Positions 6,260 through 13,675 of a stretch of DNA of 16,053 nucleotides are shown piece by piece. The translations under genes and the position numbers were made by a program. The notes beneath the pieces were generated by a model. The model searched no databases. It saw nothing but the letters and a program-made list of their open reading frames with translations, and was not told the DNA's origin. The stretch is taken from positions 1-16,053 of the forward strand of contig DAIRGB010000016.1 of the NCBI GenBank assembly GCA_036794765.1, in the 5' to 3' direction. Every line of letters starts with the position of its first letter. The first letter of the stretch is position 1. This stretch comes from DAIRGB01 sp036794765. Its GTDB lineage: Bacteria; Patescibacteriota; JAHJAL01.

Positions 6260-8941
6260 TTAGGCAGGTTGAGATCGATCCAGAGGAATATCGATGTTGA
6301 TAAAGGCCTCTTTGTCGGATTTGATTTCAAAAACTTGACCACAATACCAATCTACGTCTTTATTTTTGTCAACTAATACACAGGCGTGGCTGGGGAAAGA
6401 GAAACCATCTTTTTCAACCTGGATAATATACTTTCCGGGAACCACCATGAAAGAGAAGCGACCGGCAAAATCGGTGATTTTGGTTTCCAGGATTCTTTCA
6501 TAGGTTGGATCAATAATTTTGACAATGGCAGCCTCAACGGGCAAACCGGTTTTGGCGTCGTAGATGATACCCCAGGGCTTGGGTTTGATATTCAATTTGT
6601 AAATCGTGTAGATGAGAGCCATTAGGTACGTCAACATAACAAAATAATTGATGATTCCCCCGTGCATAAGAACTATCGCAATGCTAACTATGAAGCCAAG
6701 GGAAAGAAGAGGAAAGGAAACTTGTCCAAGATAATAACGAAGTTTGCGTAAATTGTATTTATGTTTGGAAATAAGTTGTTGACGAACTGACTCTTTGGGG
6801 GTGATGGGAATATTCAAATTGATTATTTCGTCATCATTTTTGATTTCGATTTGTCCTCCCAGGTAGAGGTTGCCATAACGTCCGTCGTATTGACCGTATT
6901 CGCCACGGGCGGGGAAAAGATAATTTTGTCGGCTGACTTGGATAATATATTTTCCTTTTTTTACCAGAAACCCATATCGCCCGTTTTTGTCAGTAACTTT
7001 GCTTTCAACATACTTCTTTGTTTTGGCTTCATATAATCTGACGATGGCCAAATCAAGCGGGGATTTTGTATCAGAGTCATATACCACTCCCCAGGGGCTA
7101 CGTTTGGGGAAGATGCCCAGCCAACTAGCCAATTGGTTTAATCCAAATAGTAAGAAACTGAAAATTTCAAAGATAAGTCCAAACAGAGAATATCCAATCA
7201 AAACAATGGCACTCCAGAAAGCTACTTGTTCGACAGGATTTACAATTTTGTCGGAGATGTTTTGGCGAAGATATTGTCGAATTCTGGTGGTGGACGGCAG
7301 TTTGGATACTATTTCTGCCGGAAGGGGCGTTATTTTTAATCTTTCTATGTTGCTTGGTAAACTAATAAATCCATACTGATTATTGACAACCGAGTAGATT
7401 GAATATTCGTTGGGGGCAAGGTCGTTGATAAAGTTGTATTCATAGAATCCATATTGATCAGATTTAACGTAGTAAATCCGGAAAGAATCCTGATTGTAAA
7501 CATAGATACTGATATCACTATTGGGAGCAGCAGTGCCTTTGATCTTGGTTGAGCCTTGTTCGTCGATTTCGTTGGGGGTCAATTTGATAGTGGGTGGCAT
7601 GATTACATAAACCGGTTTTTCAAATTTGACTGTGTCTTCATCAATAATAATATCTATATCAGGAGGATAGATTCCGAGATTAGAAAAATAACTGACAAAG
7701 TTGGTTTTAAATTCGTCAATCGTGCCGAAACTAAAGATCATTTCAAATTTGCCATCAACGTCGGCAAATACATTTTGTTCACTGATTTCGTTGGTACCGG
7801 AGACGGATGAATTTGGAAAAGTCCATCCAACAATAGGGACATAATATGGTTTTACTTCGGTTCCACCTGGAGTGCCGGGCGTGGTTGGCGTAGTTGGTTG
7901 AGTGGTGGTTGGAGGTTGGATGGTTGGTGGGGGTGGCGGTGGGGGTGGCGGGGTGACATTGCCTGGACATACTCCGCCGCAACCATCGGGACAAGTTTGT
8001 CCGATATAGGTATTATCCGAACAAGAACAGTTGGGAGTGCATATTTCTTCCGGTGGTAGGGTCCCGGGACAGATGCCGCCGCAACCGTCGGGGCAGGTTT
8101 GGCCGATATTGGTATAGTTTGAACAAGAACAGTTGGGAGTGCAGACAGTTTCGATCGGCGGAGTAACACCTCCGCCAGGAGGAGTGGTCGACTGGGCGAT
8201 AATATAATCCAATACATAAGAAGATGGCGCTTTATTGCTCATAGCGTCTTCACAGCGCAGATAAACTGTTTTTGCACCCAAACCTGTGAGATTGAGATCA
8301 CATTGAGTAGTTGACAAACAAGTGTTTGTCATAGAGTCAAAATCGGTATCAATAATATCCCATTTGCAGCTAGAAGCTGCCGGCGAGGTAGTGTATTGGA
8401 CCAAAGTTGAACCATTGTCAGTATAGTCATAATAAGGAGATAAATTGTCTCCAGCGACGCTAACTATGGTAATAACCGGCGCAGGAGAAACTGTGAAAGT
8501 GCCAACAAAATCATCGGCGATATCAATCGGATTGCCGGGATAAGTAGTGTCGGTACCGGTAACAGTAACAGTACCGGCAACAAGCGAAGTCAAAGTGGCA
8601 GTGGTAACACCGGAAGCATTGGTAGGTAAAGTTGGTCCGACGATAATGGCTCCAGGCAAACCAGCAGTGTGTAAATCTACAGTGTGTCCTGAGAGCGGCG
8701 CTCCGCCAAATCCTCTAATAGTAACGGTAATAGTTATGGTGTCCCCCAATTGAACCGAAGGAGGAATACCGTCAATGGTAGAGTTGGAAATAATCGCGTC
8801 CGCTAAAGAAAAAACTTCAACGGTTACATCCGATGAAGATGAAGATTGAGCATTTACATTGGTGAAAAATGGTAAAAGGAAGATCTGTAAAACCAGAAAT
8901 ATTTTTACAAAAATATCGGACAATTTTTTTTGATTTTTCAT
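6260..8941 (-). CDS. Large surface membrane protein with Ig-like, Cys-rich repeat and carboxypeptidase-regulatory-like domains
   Basis: With the ATG at 8941 the product has 893 residues and begins with a typical signal peptide (LSDIF...FFTNVNAQ). The longer frame to 9004 was rejected because it puts 21 polar residues before the signal peptide and runs through a GC-rich hairpin. Order of parts: an invasin-like Ig fold (about 40-135), a second beta-rich domain (about 136-250), two 34-residue Cys-rich repeats (266-333), a Pro/Thr-rich linker with nine consecutive prolines, a beta-rich region to about 560 with PPTIKLTPNEIDEQG and a YGFYEYNF motif, a membrane segment (about 575-610), a carboxypeptidase-regulatory/Cna-B-like domain (614-677, PWGVVYD...GRYGFLVKKGKYII), two more membrane helices (about 740-780), and a second such domain (785-849, PWGIIYD...GRFSFMVVPGKYII). 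It is last in the surface operon. Role is likely envelope structure or adhesion; no enzyme motif is visible. Membrane topology of the C-terminal half is unclear. Confidence 0.8.
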   Translation of the reverse strand: MKNQKKLSDIFVKIFLVLQIFLLPFFTNVNAQSSSSSDVTVEVFSLADAIISNSTIDGIPPSVQLGDTITITVTIRGFGGAPLSGHTVDLHTAGLPGAIIVGPTLPTNASGVTTATLTSLVAGTVTVTGTDTTYPGNPIDIADDFVGTFTVSPAPVITIVSVAGDNLSPYYDYTDNGSTLVQYTTSPAASSCKWDIIDTDFDSMTNTCLSTTQCDLNLTGLGAKTVYLRCEDAMSNKAPSSYVLDYIIAQSTTPPGGGVTPPIETVCTPNCSCSNYTNIGQTCPDGCGGICPGTLPPEEICTPNCSCSDNTYIGQTCPDGCGGVCPGNVTPPPPPPPPPTIQPPTTTQPTTPTTPGTPGGTEVKPYYVPIVGWTFPNSSVSGTNEISEQNVFADVDGKFEMIFSFGTIDEFKTNFVSYFSNLGIYPPDIDIIIDEDTVKFEKPVYVIMPPTIKLTPNEIDEQGSTKIKGTAAPNSDISIYVYNQDSFRIYYVKSDQYGFYEYNFINDLAPNEYSIYSVVNNQYGFISLPSNIERLKITPLPAEIVSKLPSTTRIRQYLRQNISDKIVNPVEQVAFWSAIVLIGYSLFGLIFEIFSFLLFGLNQLASWLGIFPKRSPWGVVYDSDTKSPLDLAIVRLYEAKTKKYVESKVTDKNGRYGFLVKKGKYIIQVSRQNYLFPARGEYGQYDGRYGNLYLGGQIEIKNDDEIINLNIPITPKESVRQQLISKHKYNLRKLRYYLGQVSFPLLSLGFIVSIAIVLMHGGIINYFVMLTYLMALIYTIYKLNIKPKPWGIIYDAKTGLPVEAAIVKIIDPTYERILETKITDFAGRFSFMVVPGKYIIQVEKDGFSFPSHACVLVDKNKDVDWYCGQVFEIKSDKEAFINIDIPLDRSQPA
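7943..8146 (-). repeat. Two tandem 34-codon Cys-rich repeats
   Basis: Two adjacent 102-base units (8045-8146 and 7943-8044) encode near-identical modules of the form CTPNCSCS...IGQTCPDGCGG.CPG, each with six cysteines. The DNA is also highly similar, so the duplication is fairly recent or kept homogeneous. The pattern suggests a small disulfide-stabilised domain outside the cytoplasmic membrane. Further similar copies are not seen in the protein. Confidence 0.85.
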
Positions 8942-8967
8942 TTTTGTTTTTGATTTTTTGACTTGGG

Positions 8968-8998
8968 GGCCGGCACTTTTTTGAAGGAAATGCCGGTC
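8968..8998 (-). other. Intercistronic hairpin in the surface operon
   Basis: CCGGCA (8970-8975) pairs with TGCCGG (8991-8996), with a G-T and a G-C pair extending the base and a 15-base loop. It lies between the stop of the DUF916-like gene and the ATG at 8941. No T-run follows on the minus strand, so it is not a normal terminator. It may adjust downstream expression or mRNA stability, and it argues against the upstream start of the large surface protein. Confidence 0.45.
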
Positions 8999-9018
8999 AC
9001 CCAAATCAAATAATGATC

Positions 9019-9990
9019 TTATTGTTTCATTTCTTCTTTAATCTCTTTTGACAGTTCGTCTTTGTAACTTTTTGACGACATTTTGATAAAGAGAATGATC
9101 AAAATAACGATAATAATGATGATGACTATGGTTGTGAAATGGTAATCACCAAAACTATAGCTTTCTTTGAAAACTTGTTTGCTATTACCAAAGGTACCTT
9201 CGACAGTTGCAGTGTATTTACCATACAAAGAACCTTTTGGATTCCAAGGAGTGGTCATCTTGCGAGTACTGCCAGGAACGACGTTTTTTCCTTCCAATTG
9301 GATCTCGTCAACTTGAGTACCCATCCAGTTGGTGATCTTGATAGTTCCGACCGGTTTGAAATGAGTGTTACCGGTGTTGCTAAAACGAAGATCAAAGTTT
9401 ACAACTGGGGTGTTGGTTTTTTCATCTTTAGTGATGCCTTTGGTGCTAAATTCGACAACTTTTCCTGATTCAGTTGCATTGCCATTGACGTTTAGCAAAA
9501 TCAAAGAACCTACGCCGCTTTCTACTTTGAGTTGAGTAGATTCAGGGGAACCTTCTGCAGCTTTAGTTACAAAAACCACAGTACCATAGTGTCCGCCAGG
9601 ATTAGCAGAAGTAGGGATATTGATGGTAAATTTTACATCATCTTTTTGGCCCGGTTCCAAACTGACTGATTCTTTGTTGAAAGTGATCCAGTCCATAACT
9701 GCATATGGAGTGTCATCTTTGGTTAGAGATGGTAAGCCTTCTTCATTGCCTTCTTTCGGCAAAAAGTTTTGAGCTTCAGGATATAAAGTGAGTTTTTCGG
9801 AACCTGGGTTGGAAACGGTAATAATACCGGACAACGCTTCACCGGGATTGGCGGTTAGATTGTCAAATAATGCAGGTGAAATTTTGATGGTTGTGCCGCC
9901 GGTTTGAGCTAAACCCAATTGGACGGACGACAAGGTCAAAACGGTGACCAATGATAATGCTAGGATTGAAAATATTGATTTATTTTTCAT
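9019..9990 (-). CDS. DUF916-like membrane-anchored surface protein
   Basis: A 323-residue protein with a signal peptide (1-28, ending LGLAQ), two beta-sandwich-like regions, and a C-terminal membrane helix (about 285-303, nearly all Ile/Val/Leu) followed by a Lys/Glu-rich cytoplasmic tail. Features recalling the DUF916 (WxL-interacting protein) family are the N-terminal ISPALFDNLTANPGEALSG, the NPGSEKLTLY and SLEPGQKDDVKFTINIP stretches, and NPGGHYGTVVFVT. In Firmicutes such proteins bind WxL-domain surface proteins and are encoded beside them, as here with the upstream secreted protein. A good Shine-Dalgarno sequence AAGGA sits 5 bases before the ATG, uncommon in this window. It is the middle gene of the operon, 41 bases after the first gene. 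Family assignment is moderately confident; anchoring and secretion are clear. Confidence 0.75.
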   Translation of the reverse strand: MKNKSIFSILALSLVTVLTLSSVQLGLAQTGGTTIKISPALFDNLTANPGEALSGIITVSNPGSEKLTLYPEAQNFLPKEGNEEGLPSLTKDDTPYAVMDWITFNKESVSLEPGQKDDVKFTINIPTSANPGGHYGTVVFVTKAAEGSPESTQLKVESGVGSLILLNVNGNATESGKVVEFSTKGITKDEKTNTPVVNFDLRFSNTGNTHFKPVGTIKITNWMGTQVDEIQLEGKNVVPGSTRKMTTPWNPKGSLYGKYTATVEGTFGNSKQVFKESYSFGDYHFTTIVIIIIIVILIILFIKMSSKSYKDELSKEIKEEMKQ

Positions 9991-9992
9991 TG

Positions 9993-10000
9993 CCTTCCTT
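9993..10000 (-). promoter_or_regulatory. Shine-Dalgarno site of the DUF916-like gene
   Basis: AAGGAAGG on the minus strand, with the AAGGA core 5 bases from the ATG at 9990. Most other genes in the window lack such a site; the first gene of this operon also has one (AAAGGG, 8 bases before its ATG). This suggests that the surface operon is translated strongly. Confidence 0.7.
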
Positions 10001-10031
10001 TAAAATTAGTAAGAATATTTCGACCTAATAA

Positions 10032-11165
10032 TTAAAACGTTGCGGTACAAATATACATTAAAGTATTTGAATAGATACCCGCTTCTTGGAGGTTGGTGAC
10101 TTCCAATTTGTAGCTAACAATATCTTCTTCACCGCTAACGGATCCACTGGCTCGAGCTACTTCATATGGAGTGTCGTTGGCCTGATAGCCGGCAAATTTG
10201 TAGCTGTCATACAGACCGGTATGGGCATCTGTATCATCACTGGTGAAACCAAAATAACCTTTGTGGGTTGTTGGAGTAGCATCTTTGGGTTGAGCCCAAA
10301 CTTCAGGAGTGGTATAGGTATTAGCATTTCCGTCGGCGCCTTTGAAAGCATCAATTGTCTTGGCAGCTGCCGAAGTAAGATTTTGATTTTGTTGGACTGT
10401 TACAACATATCCACCGCTAGCATTGGTTGAAACTGTTAATCTTTGGCAACCAACTTTGGCAACATCGACAGTCATACTACCGAAAGGAATCGAAGTGGAT
10501 GTGGTAGTAATGTCGGCAGTGCCGGCAGCAGATGAATTTGGACAGTTACCGGCGCCACTGGCGATACCGGCAATGGCAAAAGTCAAACTTGATTGAACGG
10601 TGGCAGTAACTTGAATTGAACTATTGATATTGACTGACAAAGTACCAGTATCAGAAACGTCAGCATCAGTATCATAAGCTCCAACTGCTATTTGATATGA
10701 TTGAGAAGAACCGGCAGGGGTTGGATTGGTAATTTGGTTGGTACCACCGGCAGCATTGGTTCCGATTTCGATTTTCACCGAGTCTCCGGCACCCAAACTA
10801 ACTGATGAACCAAAATGGAAAGTCATAACTCGATCATTGAGTTCGTAACCGACTTCGGTGGCAGCTGGTGCATCACCATCAACAACTGTTTGATCAACAC
10901 CGTCCAATTCGACATCGACATCTCCGAAAGCAATTGATGAAATAGTGAAATCCGGTGAAGCTGGCCAGGTAATGTCAATTTCGGCGTCGTCCCCGCTGAT
11001 TGCGCTAGGAACATTGAAATCAAAAGTATGGTTTGAAACAACTGTTGGCGCACTATTAGTTAGTGTGTCTTTAAGACTTGTCAAACTCGCCGCTTTGGCC
11101 ACAGGTAGATAAGAAAGTAACAAGGCCAGACAAGCAAAAAGTGGCAGAATTTTTTTTATTTTCAT
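10032..11165 (-). CDS. Secreted beta-rich surface protein, WxL-like partner candidate
   Basis: A 377-residue protein with a signal peptide (1-25, cleavage likely after AKA) and no membrane anchor. The mature part is rich in Ser, Thr, Ala, Asp and Gly. It opens with a segment resembling the first domain of many Patescibacteria surface proteins (SLTSLKDTLTNSAP, then VVSNHTFDFNVP), followed by FTISSIAFGDVDVELDG. A central region has two cysteines (GNCPNSS, VGCQRL), and the C-terminus ends in EAGIYSNTLMYICTATF, a final beta-strand pattern like that of WxL and related adhesive domains. No Trp-x-Leu pair is visible, so WxL membership is not shown. As first gene of the operon before a DUF916-like gene it is a candidate major surface or fibre component. 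AAAGGG 8 bases upstream of the ATG supports the start. Its partner role is inferred from gene order. Confidence 0.7.
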   Translation of the reverse strand: MKIKKILPLFACLALLLSYLPVAKAASLTSLKDTLTNSAPTVVSNHTFDFNVPSAISGDDAEIDITWPASPDFTISSIAFGDVDVELDGVDQTVVDGDAPAATEVGYELNDRVMTFHFGSSVSLGAGDSVKIEIGTNAAGGTNQITNPTPAGSSQSYQIAVGAYDTDADVSDTGTLSVNINSSIQVTATVQSSLTFAIAGIASGAGNCPNSSAAGTADITTTSTSIPFGSMTVDVAKVGCQRLTVSTNASGGYVVTVQQNQNLTSAAAKTIDAFKGADGNANTYTTPEVWAQPKDATPTTHKGYFGFTSDDTDAHTGLYDSYKFAGYQANDTPYEVARASGSVSGEEDIVSYKLEVTNLQEAGIYSNTLMYICTATF

Positions 11166-11217
11166 AGTTTTTACCCTTTTTAATTGCGCTATTAAGATAT
11201 AAAATTTGTAAATTTAG

Positions 11218-11260
11218 TGAGAATATATTTATCGACCAAAAAAATATAAATTTTTTCTCA
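11218..11260. other. Interrupted palindrome upstream of the surface operon
   Basis: TGAGAA (11218-11223) pairs with TTCTCA (11255-11260), and inside it ATTTAT (11227-11232) pairs with ATAAAT (11246-11251). A 3-by-3 internal loop separates the two stems and a 13-base loop closes them. It lies 53-95 bases upstream of the first ATG of the operon, so it is in the leader or promoter. Further upstream on the minus strand are TATAAC (11265-11270) and TTGACA (11294-11299), but their 23-base spacing is too long for a normal promoter. The rest of the gap up to the tRNA gene shows nothing clear beyond a possible TTGACT at 11391-11396. Confidence 0.45.
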
Positions 11261-11442
11261 TTCTGTTATATACGTTATCAAATTGTGATGAAGTGTCAAT
11301 TGAGGATAACTTTCTATTAGATAAAATATTATCCGGTTATTGTAACATCTTTTAAAAATTATTGCAAGCCTGTTGTCTTCCAAGAAATATTTGACTTTGT
11401 CGTCTTATTTTGGCAATCTGAGTATATACGTTTGTATGTTGT

Positions 11443-11515
11443 GCCGAGATAGCTCAGTTGGTAGAGCAAAGGACTGAAAATCCTTGTGTCGCCAGTTCGA
11501 TCCTGGCTCTCGGCA
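11443..11515 (+). tRNA. tRNA-Phe (GAA)
   Basis: A complete 73-base cloverleaf: 7-bp acceptor stem GCCGAGA/TCTCGGC, 4-bp D stem GCTC/GAGC with loop AGTTGGTA, anticodon stem AAGGA/TCCTT with loop CTGAAAA (anticodon GAA at 11476-11478), 5-base variable loop, and T arm GCCAG-TTCGATC-CTGGC. The discriminator base is A. CCA is not encoded and must be added by the CCA enzyme. Confidence 0.97.
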
Positions 11516-11522
11516 TTTTTTT
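11516..11522 (+). terminator. T-run after the tRNA gene
   Basis: Seven T residues follow the tRNA discriminator base directly. With the acceptor/T-arm hairpin just before it, this may act as the terminator of the tRNA transcript. Confidence 0.5.
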
Positions 11523-11546
11523 CGACAATACATTATATATAATACG

Positions 11547-11969
11547 ATGAATTTTAAATCTTTTATTGATTGGAATTACTATTTTTCCAGTTCACCTGCG
11601 AGTGGTAATTTTAAATTTTTAATTCCTTTATTGATTGTTTTTGGATTACTTTTGCTGGTGGGAATATTTTTTAAATATTCGCTATCGCTTCGAGAAAGAG
11701 ACAAAAAGTACAATAAACTTTTAGGGGATAAGATTTTTTCTTCGTTATTAAATATTTTTATCGCCGGCTATGCCTATTTGTTTTTCAGGTACGAAGGAAT
11801 AAGATTTTTGTCATCAAGATTTTGGCTGGTATTAATTGTAATTTGGTTTATATGGTCGGGTTATCAGTTGTGGATTTTTTACTCAAATGATTATCAAAAA
11901 ATGAAAAAAAGTTTTGAGTCCAGAAGCCAAACCAAGATTTATAAGCCAAAGCGTAAGAAGAGAAAGTAG
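11547..11969 (+). CDS. Small three-helix membrane protein of unknown function
   Basis: A 140-residue protein with hydrophobic segments at about 24-44, 66-82 and 90-112, and a strongly basic C-terminus (KPKRKKRK) that probably faces the cytoplasm. I do not recognise a family; similar small proteins beside translation genes are common in Patescibacteria. The ATG at 11547 was chosen because the longer frame begins inside the tRNA gene. A TATAAT sits at 11538-11543, only 3 bases before the ATG, so the mRNA could be leaderless, or the gene may be read through from the tRNA. The S1 gene starts 42 bases downstream on the same strand and may share the transcript. Confidence 0.75.
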   Translation: MNFKSFIDWNYYFSSSPASGNFKFLIPLLIVFGLLLLVGIFFKYSLSLRERDKKYNKLLGDKIFSSLLNIFIAGYAYLFFRYEGIRFLSSRFWLVLIVIWFIWSGYQLWIFYSNDYQKMKKSFESRSQTKIYKPKRKKRK

Positions 11970-12011
11970 TTTTTTTAGTTTGTATTTTATTTGTTTAAAT
12001 ATTTTATCAAA

Positions 12012-13334
12012 ATGACTCAAGACAACACGATTACCACCAATCCTCAGACCATGAAGGATTTATTGGAGTCAACCGGTTGGGATTTTAAAATCTATCAAAC
12101 CGGAGATGTAGTTAAAGGCAGAGTAATTGACGTTTCACAAAATAAAGTCTGGCTGGACATCGGAGGAAAATCCCTTGGAGTTATTCCCAAGAGAGAATTA
12201 TTGGAAGAAAAAGGATTGAAAGACATTGAAATCAATGAGGAACTTTGTACATATGTTTTGGCACCGGAGAATGATGATGGTTACGCCGTATTATCTCTAA
12301 GAAGAGCGATACGAGAAAAGGCCTGGGAAGAATTAAAGGATAAGTTTGACAAGCAGGAAAATGTTCAAGTGAGAGTAGTGGAAGCCAACAAGGGTGGATT
12401 GTTGGTGGATATACACGGAGTGAGAGGATTTTTACCTGTTTCACAACTCAAACCAGAAAATTATCCTCGAGTGGAAGGCGGAAACAAAGAAGAAATCAGA
12501 GAAAAGCTTTCAAAGTTTGTAAGCAAGGATCTGCAAGTTCGAATAATTGCTTTTGAAAGAGCGACCAATAAGTTGATCATGTCAGAAAAAGCAGTTCCTG
12601 ATGCGAAACAAAAAGAGATTGAAGAGAATTATCAAATAGGAGATGCAGTTGAAGGAATGATTAGTGGAATCGTTGATTTTGGTGCTTTTATGAAGTTTGA
12701 CGGCGTAGAAGGCTTGATACATATTTCTGAGATTACTTGGGGCCGAGTTGACAAGATTGATGATTATTTGAAAGTCGGTGATCAAGTCAAAGCCATGTTG
12801 ATCGGATTGGAAAATGGTCGTATTTCTTTGTCAATCAAACGCCTTCAGTCTGATCCATGGGTCAAGATGATGCAAAAATACGCTGTTGGGGATATTGTTG
12901 AAGGTGAGATAAGCAAGATTACTCCTTTTGGTGCTTTTGCCACAATTGATTCCACTATTGATGGTTTGGTTCATATTTCTGAGTTGTCAAGCAAACGAGT
13001 AGTAAATCCGGCTGAGGTGGTAAAAGTAGGCGAACATCACAAATTTAAAATTATTTCTATCGAAGCCGATAATCATCGATTAGGTTTGAGTTTGAAGGCT
13101 GTAACCGAACCGGAAGAGGAAAAGAAAGAAGAAAAAGATGATGCCGAGAAAAAATCTTCCAAAGTTGACCCTTTGACAGAAATTGACGGGATCACTCCTA
13201 AAGTGGCAGAGAATTTGCAAAAAGGAGGAATATCAACCGTCGAACAATTAAAAAAAATCTCTAAAGAAGATTTGTTGAATATAGATGGAATTGGTGAAAA
13301 AACAGCGGAAAAAATAATCGAGGCGGTGAAGTAG
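12012..13334 (+). CDS. rpsA: Ribosomal protein S1 with four S1 domains and a C-terminal helix-hairpin-helix
   Basis: A 440-residue RNA-binding protein of the small ribosomal subunit, helping mRNA bind the 30S particle. Four S1 (OB-fold) domains are visible at about 29-97, 113-193, 208-277 and 291-363. The last two are the most canonical, with GDAVEGMISGIVDFGAFMKF and GDIVEGEISKITPFGAFATI, each followed by GLxHISEL/I. A charged Glu/Lys linker (366-385) leads to a helix-hairpin-helix domain (386-440) with IDGITPKVAENL and IDGIGEKTAEKI. Escherichia coli S1 has six S1 domains and no such tail; shorter versions with four are usual in many bacteria, and the tail is the odd part. The ATG at 12012 was preferred over a TTG at 11991. 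No Shine-Dalgarno site is seen upstream, common for S1 genes. A strong terminator follows. Confidence 0.9.
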   Translation: MTQDNTITTNPQTMKDLLESTGWDFKIYQTGDVVKGRVIDVSQNKVWLDIGGKSLGVIPKRELLEEKGLKDIEINEELCTYVLAPENDDGYAVLSLRRAIREKAWEELKDKFDKQENVQVRVVEANKGGLLVDIHGVRGFLPVSQLKPENYPRVEGGNKEEIREKLSKFVSKDLQVRIIAFERATNKLIMSEKAVPDAKQKEIEENYQIGDAVEGMISGIVDFGAFMKFDGVEGLIHISEITWGRVDKIDDYLKVGDQVKAMLIGLENGRISLSIKRLQSDPWVKMMQKYAVGDIVEGEISKITPFGAFATIDSTIDGLVHISELSSKRVVNPAEVVKVGEHHKFKIISIEADNHRLGLSLKAVTEPEEEKKEEKDDAEKKSSKVDPLTEIDGITPKVAENLQKGGISTVEQLKKISKEDLLNIDGIGEKTAEKIIEAVK

Positions 13335-13360
13335 TTATTTTGGAAAAATTATTTTATTTT

Positions 13361-13392
13361 AAAAAACTATCAGGTTGTCTGATAGTTTTTTT
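13361..13392. terminator. Bidirectional intrinsic terminator
   Basis: CTATCAG (13367-13373) pairs with CTGATAG (13379-13385) around the loop GTTGT, flanked by six A on the left and seven T on the right. It can stop transcription both of the S1 gene on the plus strand and of the YlxR gene on the minus strand, which meet here. Confidence 0.92.
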
Positions 13393-13397
13393 AAATA

Positions 13398-13673
13398 TTA
13401 CTTATTTAAATTATCTAAAAATATTTTACTAAAATCAGTGATAGCCGTGGCCGGAATCTTGGTTTTGAGACGATGAGAAAATGCGTTTCTTTTGATTGCC
13501 TGGCGAAGACAGTTTTCATTGGGGCAAATATGTGCTCCCCTACCCTCTTTTTTGTGATTAAGGTGGGAAATATTAATTTTCTTTCCGTCAAAACAAATAC
13601 GAAGAAAATTGTTCTGATGATTGGTTTGGCCACAACCTATGCAAGTGCGCTGATGTTTTATTTTGCCGGTCAT
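13398..13673 (-). CDS. YlxR family RNA-binding protein
   Basis: A 91-residue protein of the YlxR (DUF448) family. The signature is complete: RTCIGCG at 9-15 with Cys11 and Cys14, FLRICFDG near 23-30, GRGAHICPNENC at 44-55 with Cys50 and Cys55, then a basic helix RQAIKRNAFSHRLK. YlxR proteins bind RNA, and the Bacillus subtilis member modulates RNase P (RnpM). In most bacteria the gene lies between nusA and infB. Here it is downstream of a lipoprotein gene, with only 2 bases between that stop and this ATG, so translation is probably coupled. Its separation from nusA-infB is a rearrangement. Confidence 0.92.
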   Translation of the reverse strand: MTGKIKHQRTCIGCGQTNHQNNFLRICFDGKKINISHLNHKKEGRGAHICPNENCLRQAIKRNAFSHRLKTKIPATAITDFSKIFLDNLNK

Positions 13674-13675
13674 AT

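Noticed and set aside
7852..8217. Alternative frames across the Pro/Cys-rich region of the surface protein
   Set aside because: They arise from repetitive low-complexity DNA and have no family features or start signals.
8942..9004. Upstream start of the large surface protein at 9004
   Set aside because: It adds 21 polar residues before a clear signal peptide and reads through a GC-rich hairpin; the ATG at 8941 is a better start.
11265..11299. TTGACA and TATAAC as a promoter of the surface operon
   Set aside because: The 23-base spacing is too long for a normal sigma-70-type promoter; a better one may exist but was not found.
11484..11546. Coding start inside the tRNA-Phe gene
   Set aside because: The tRNA cloverleaf is complete and the ATG at 11547 gives a normal membrane protein.
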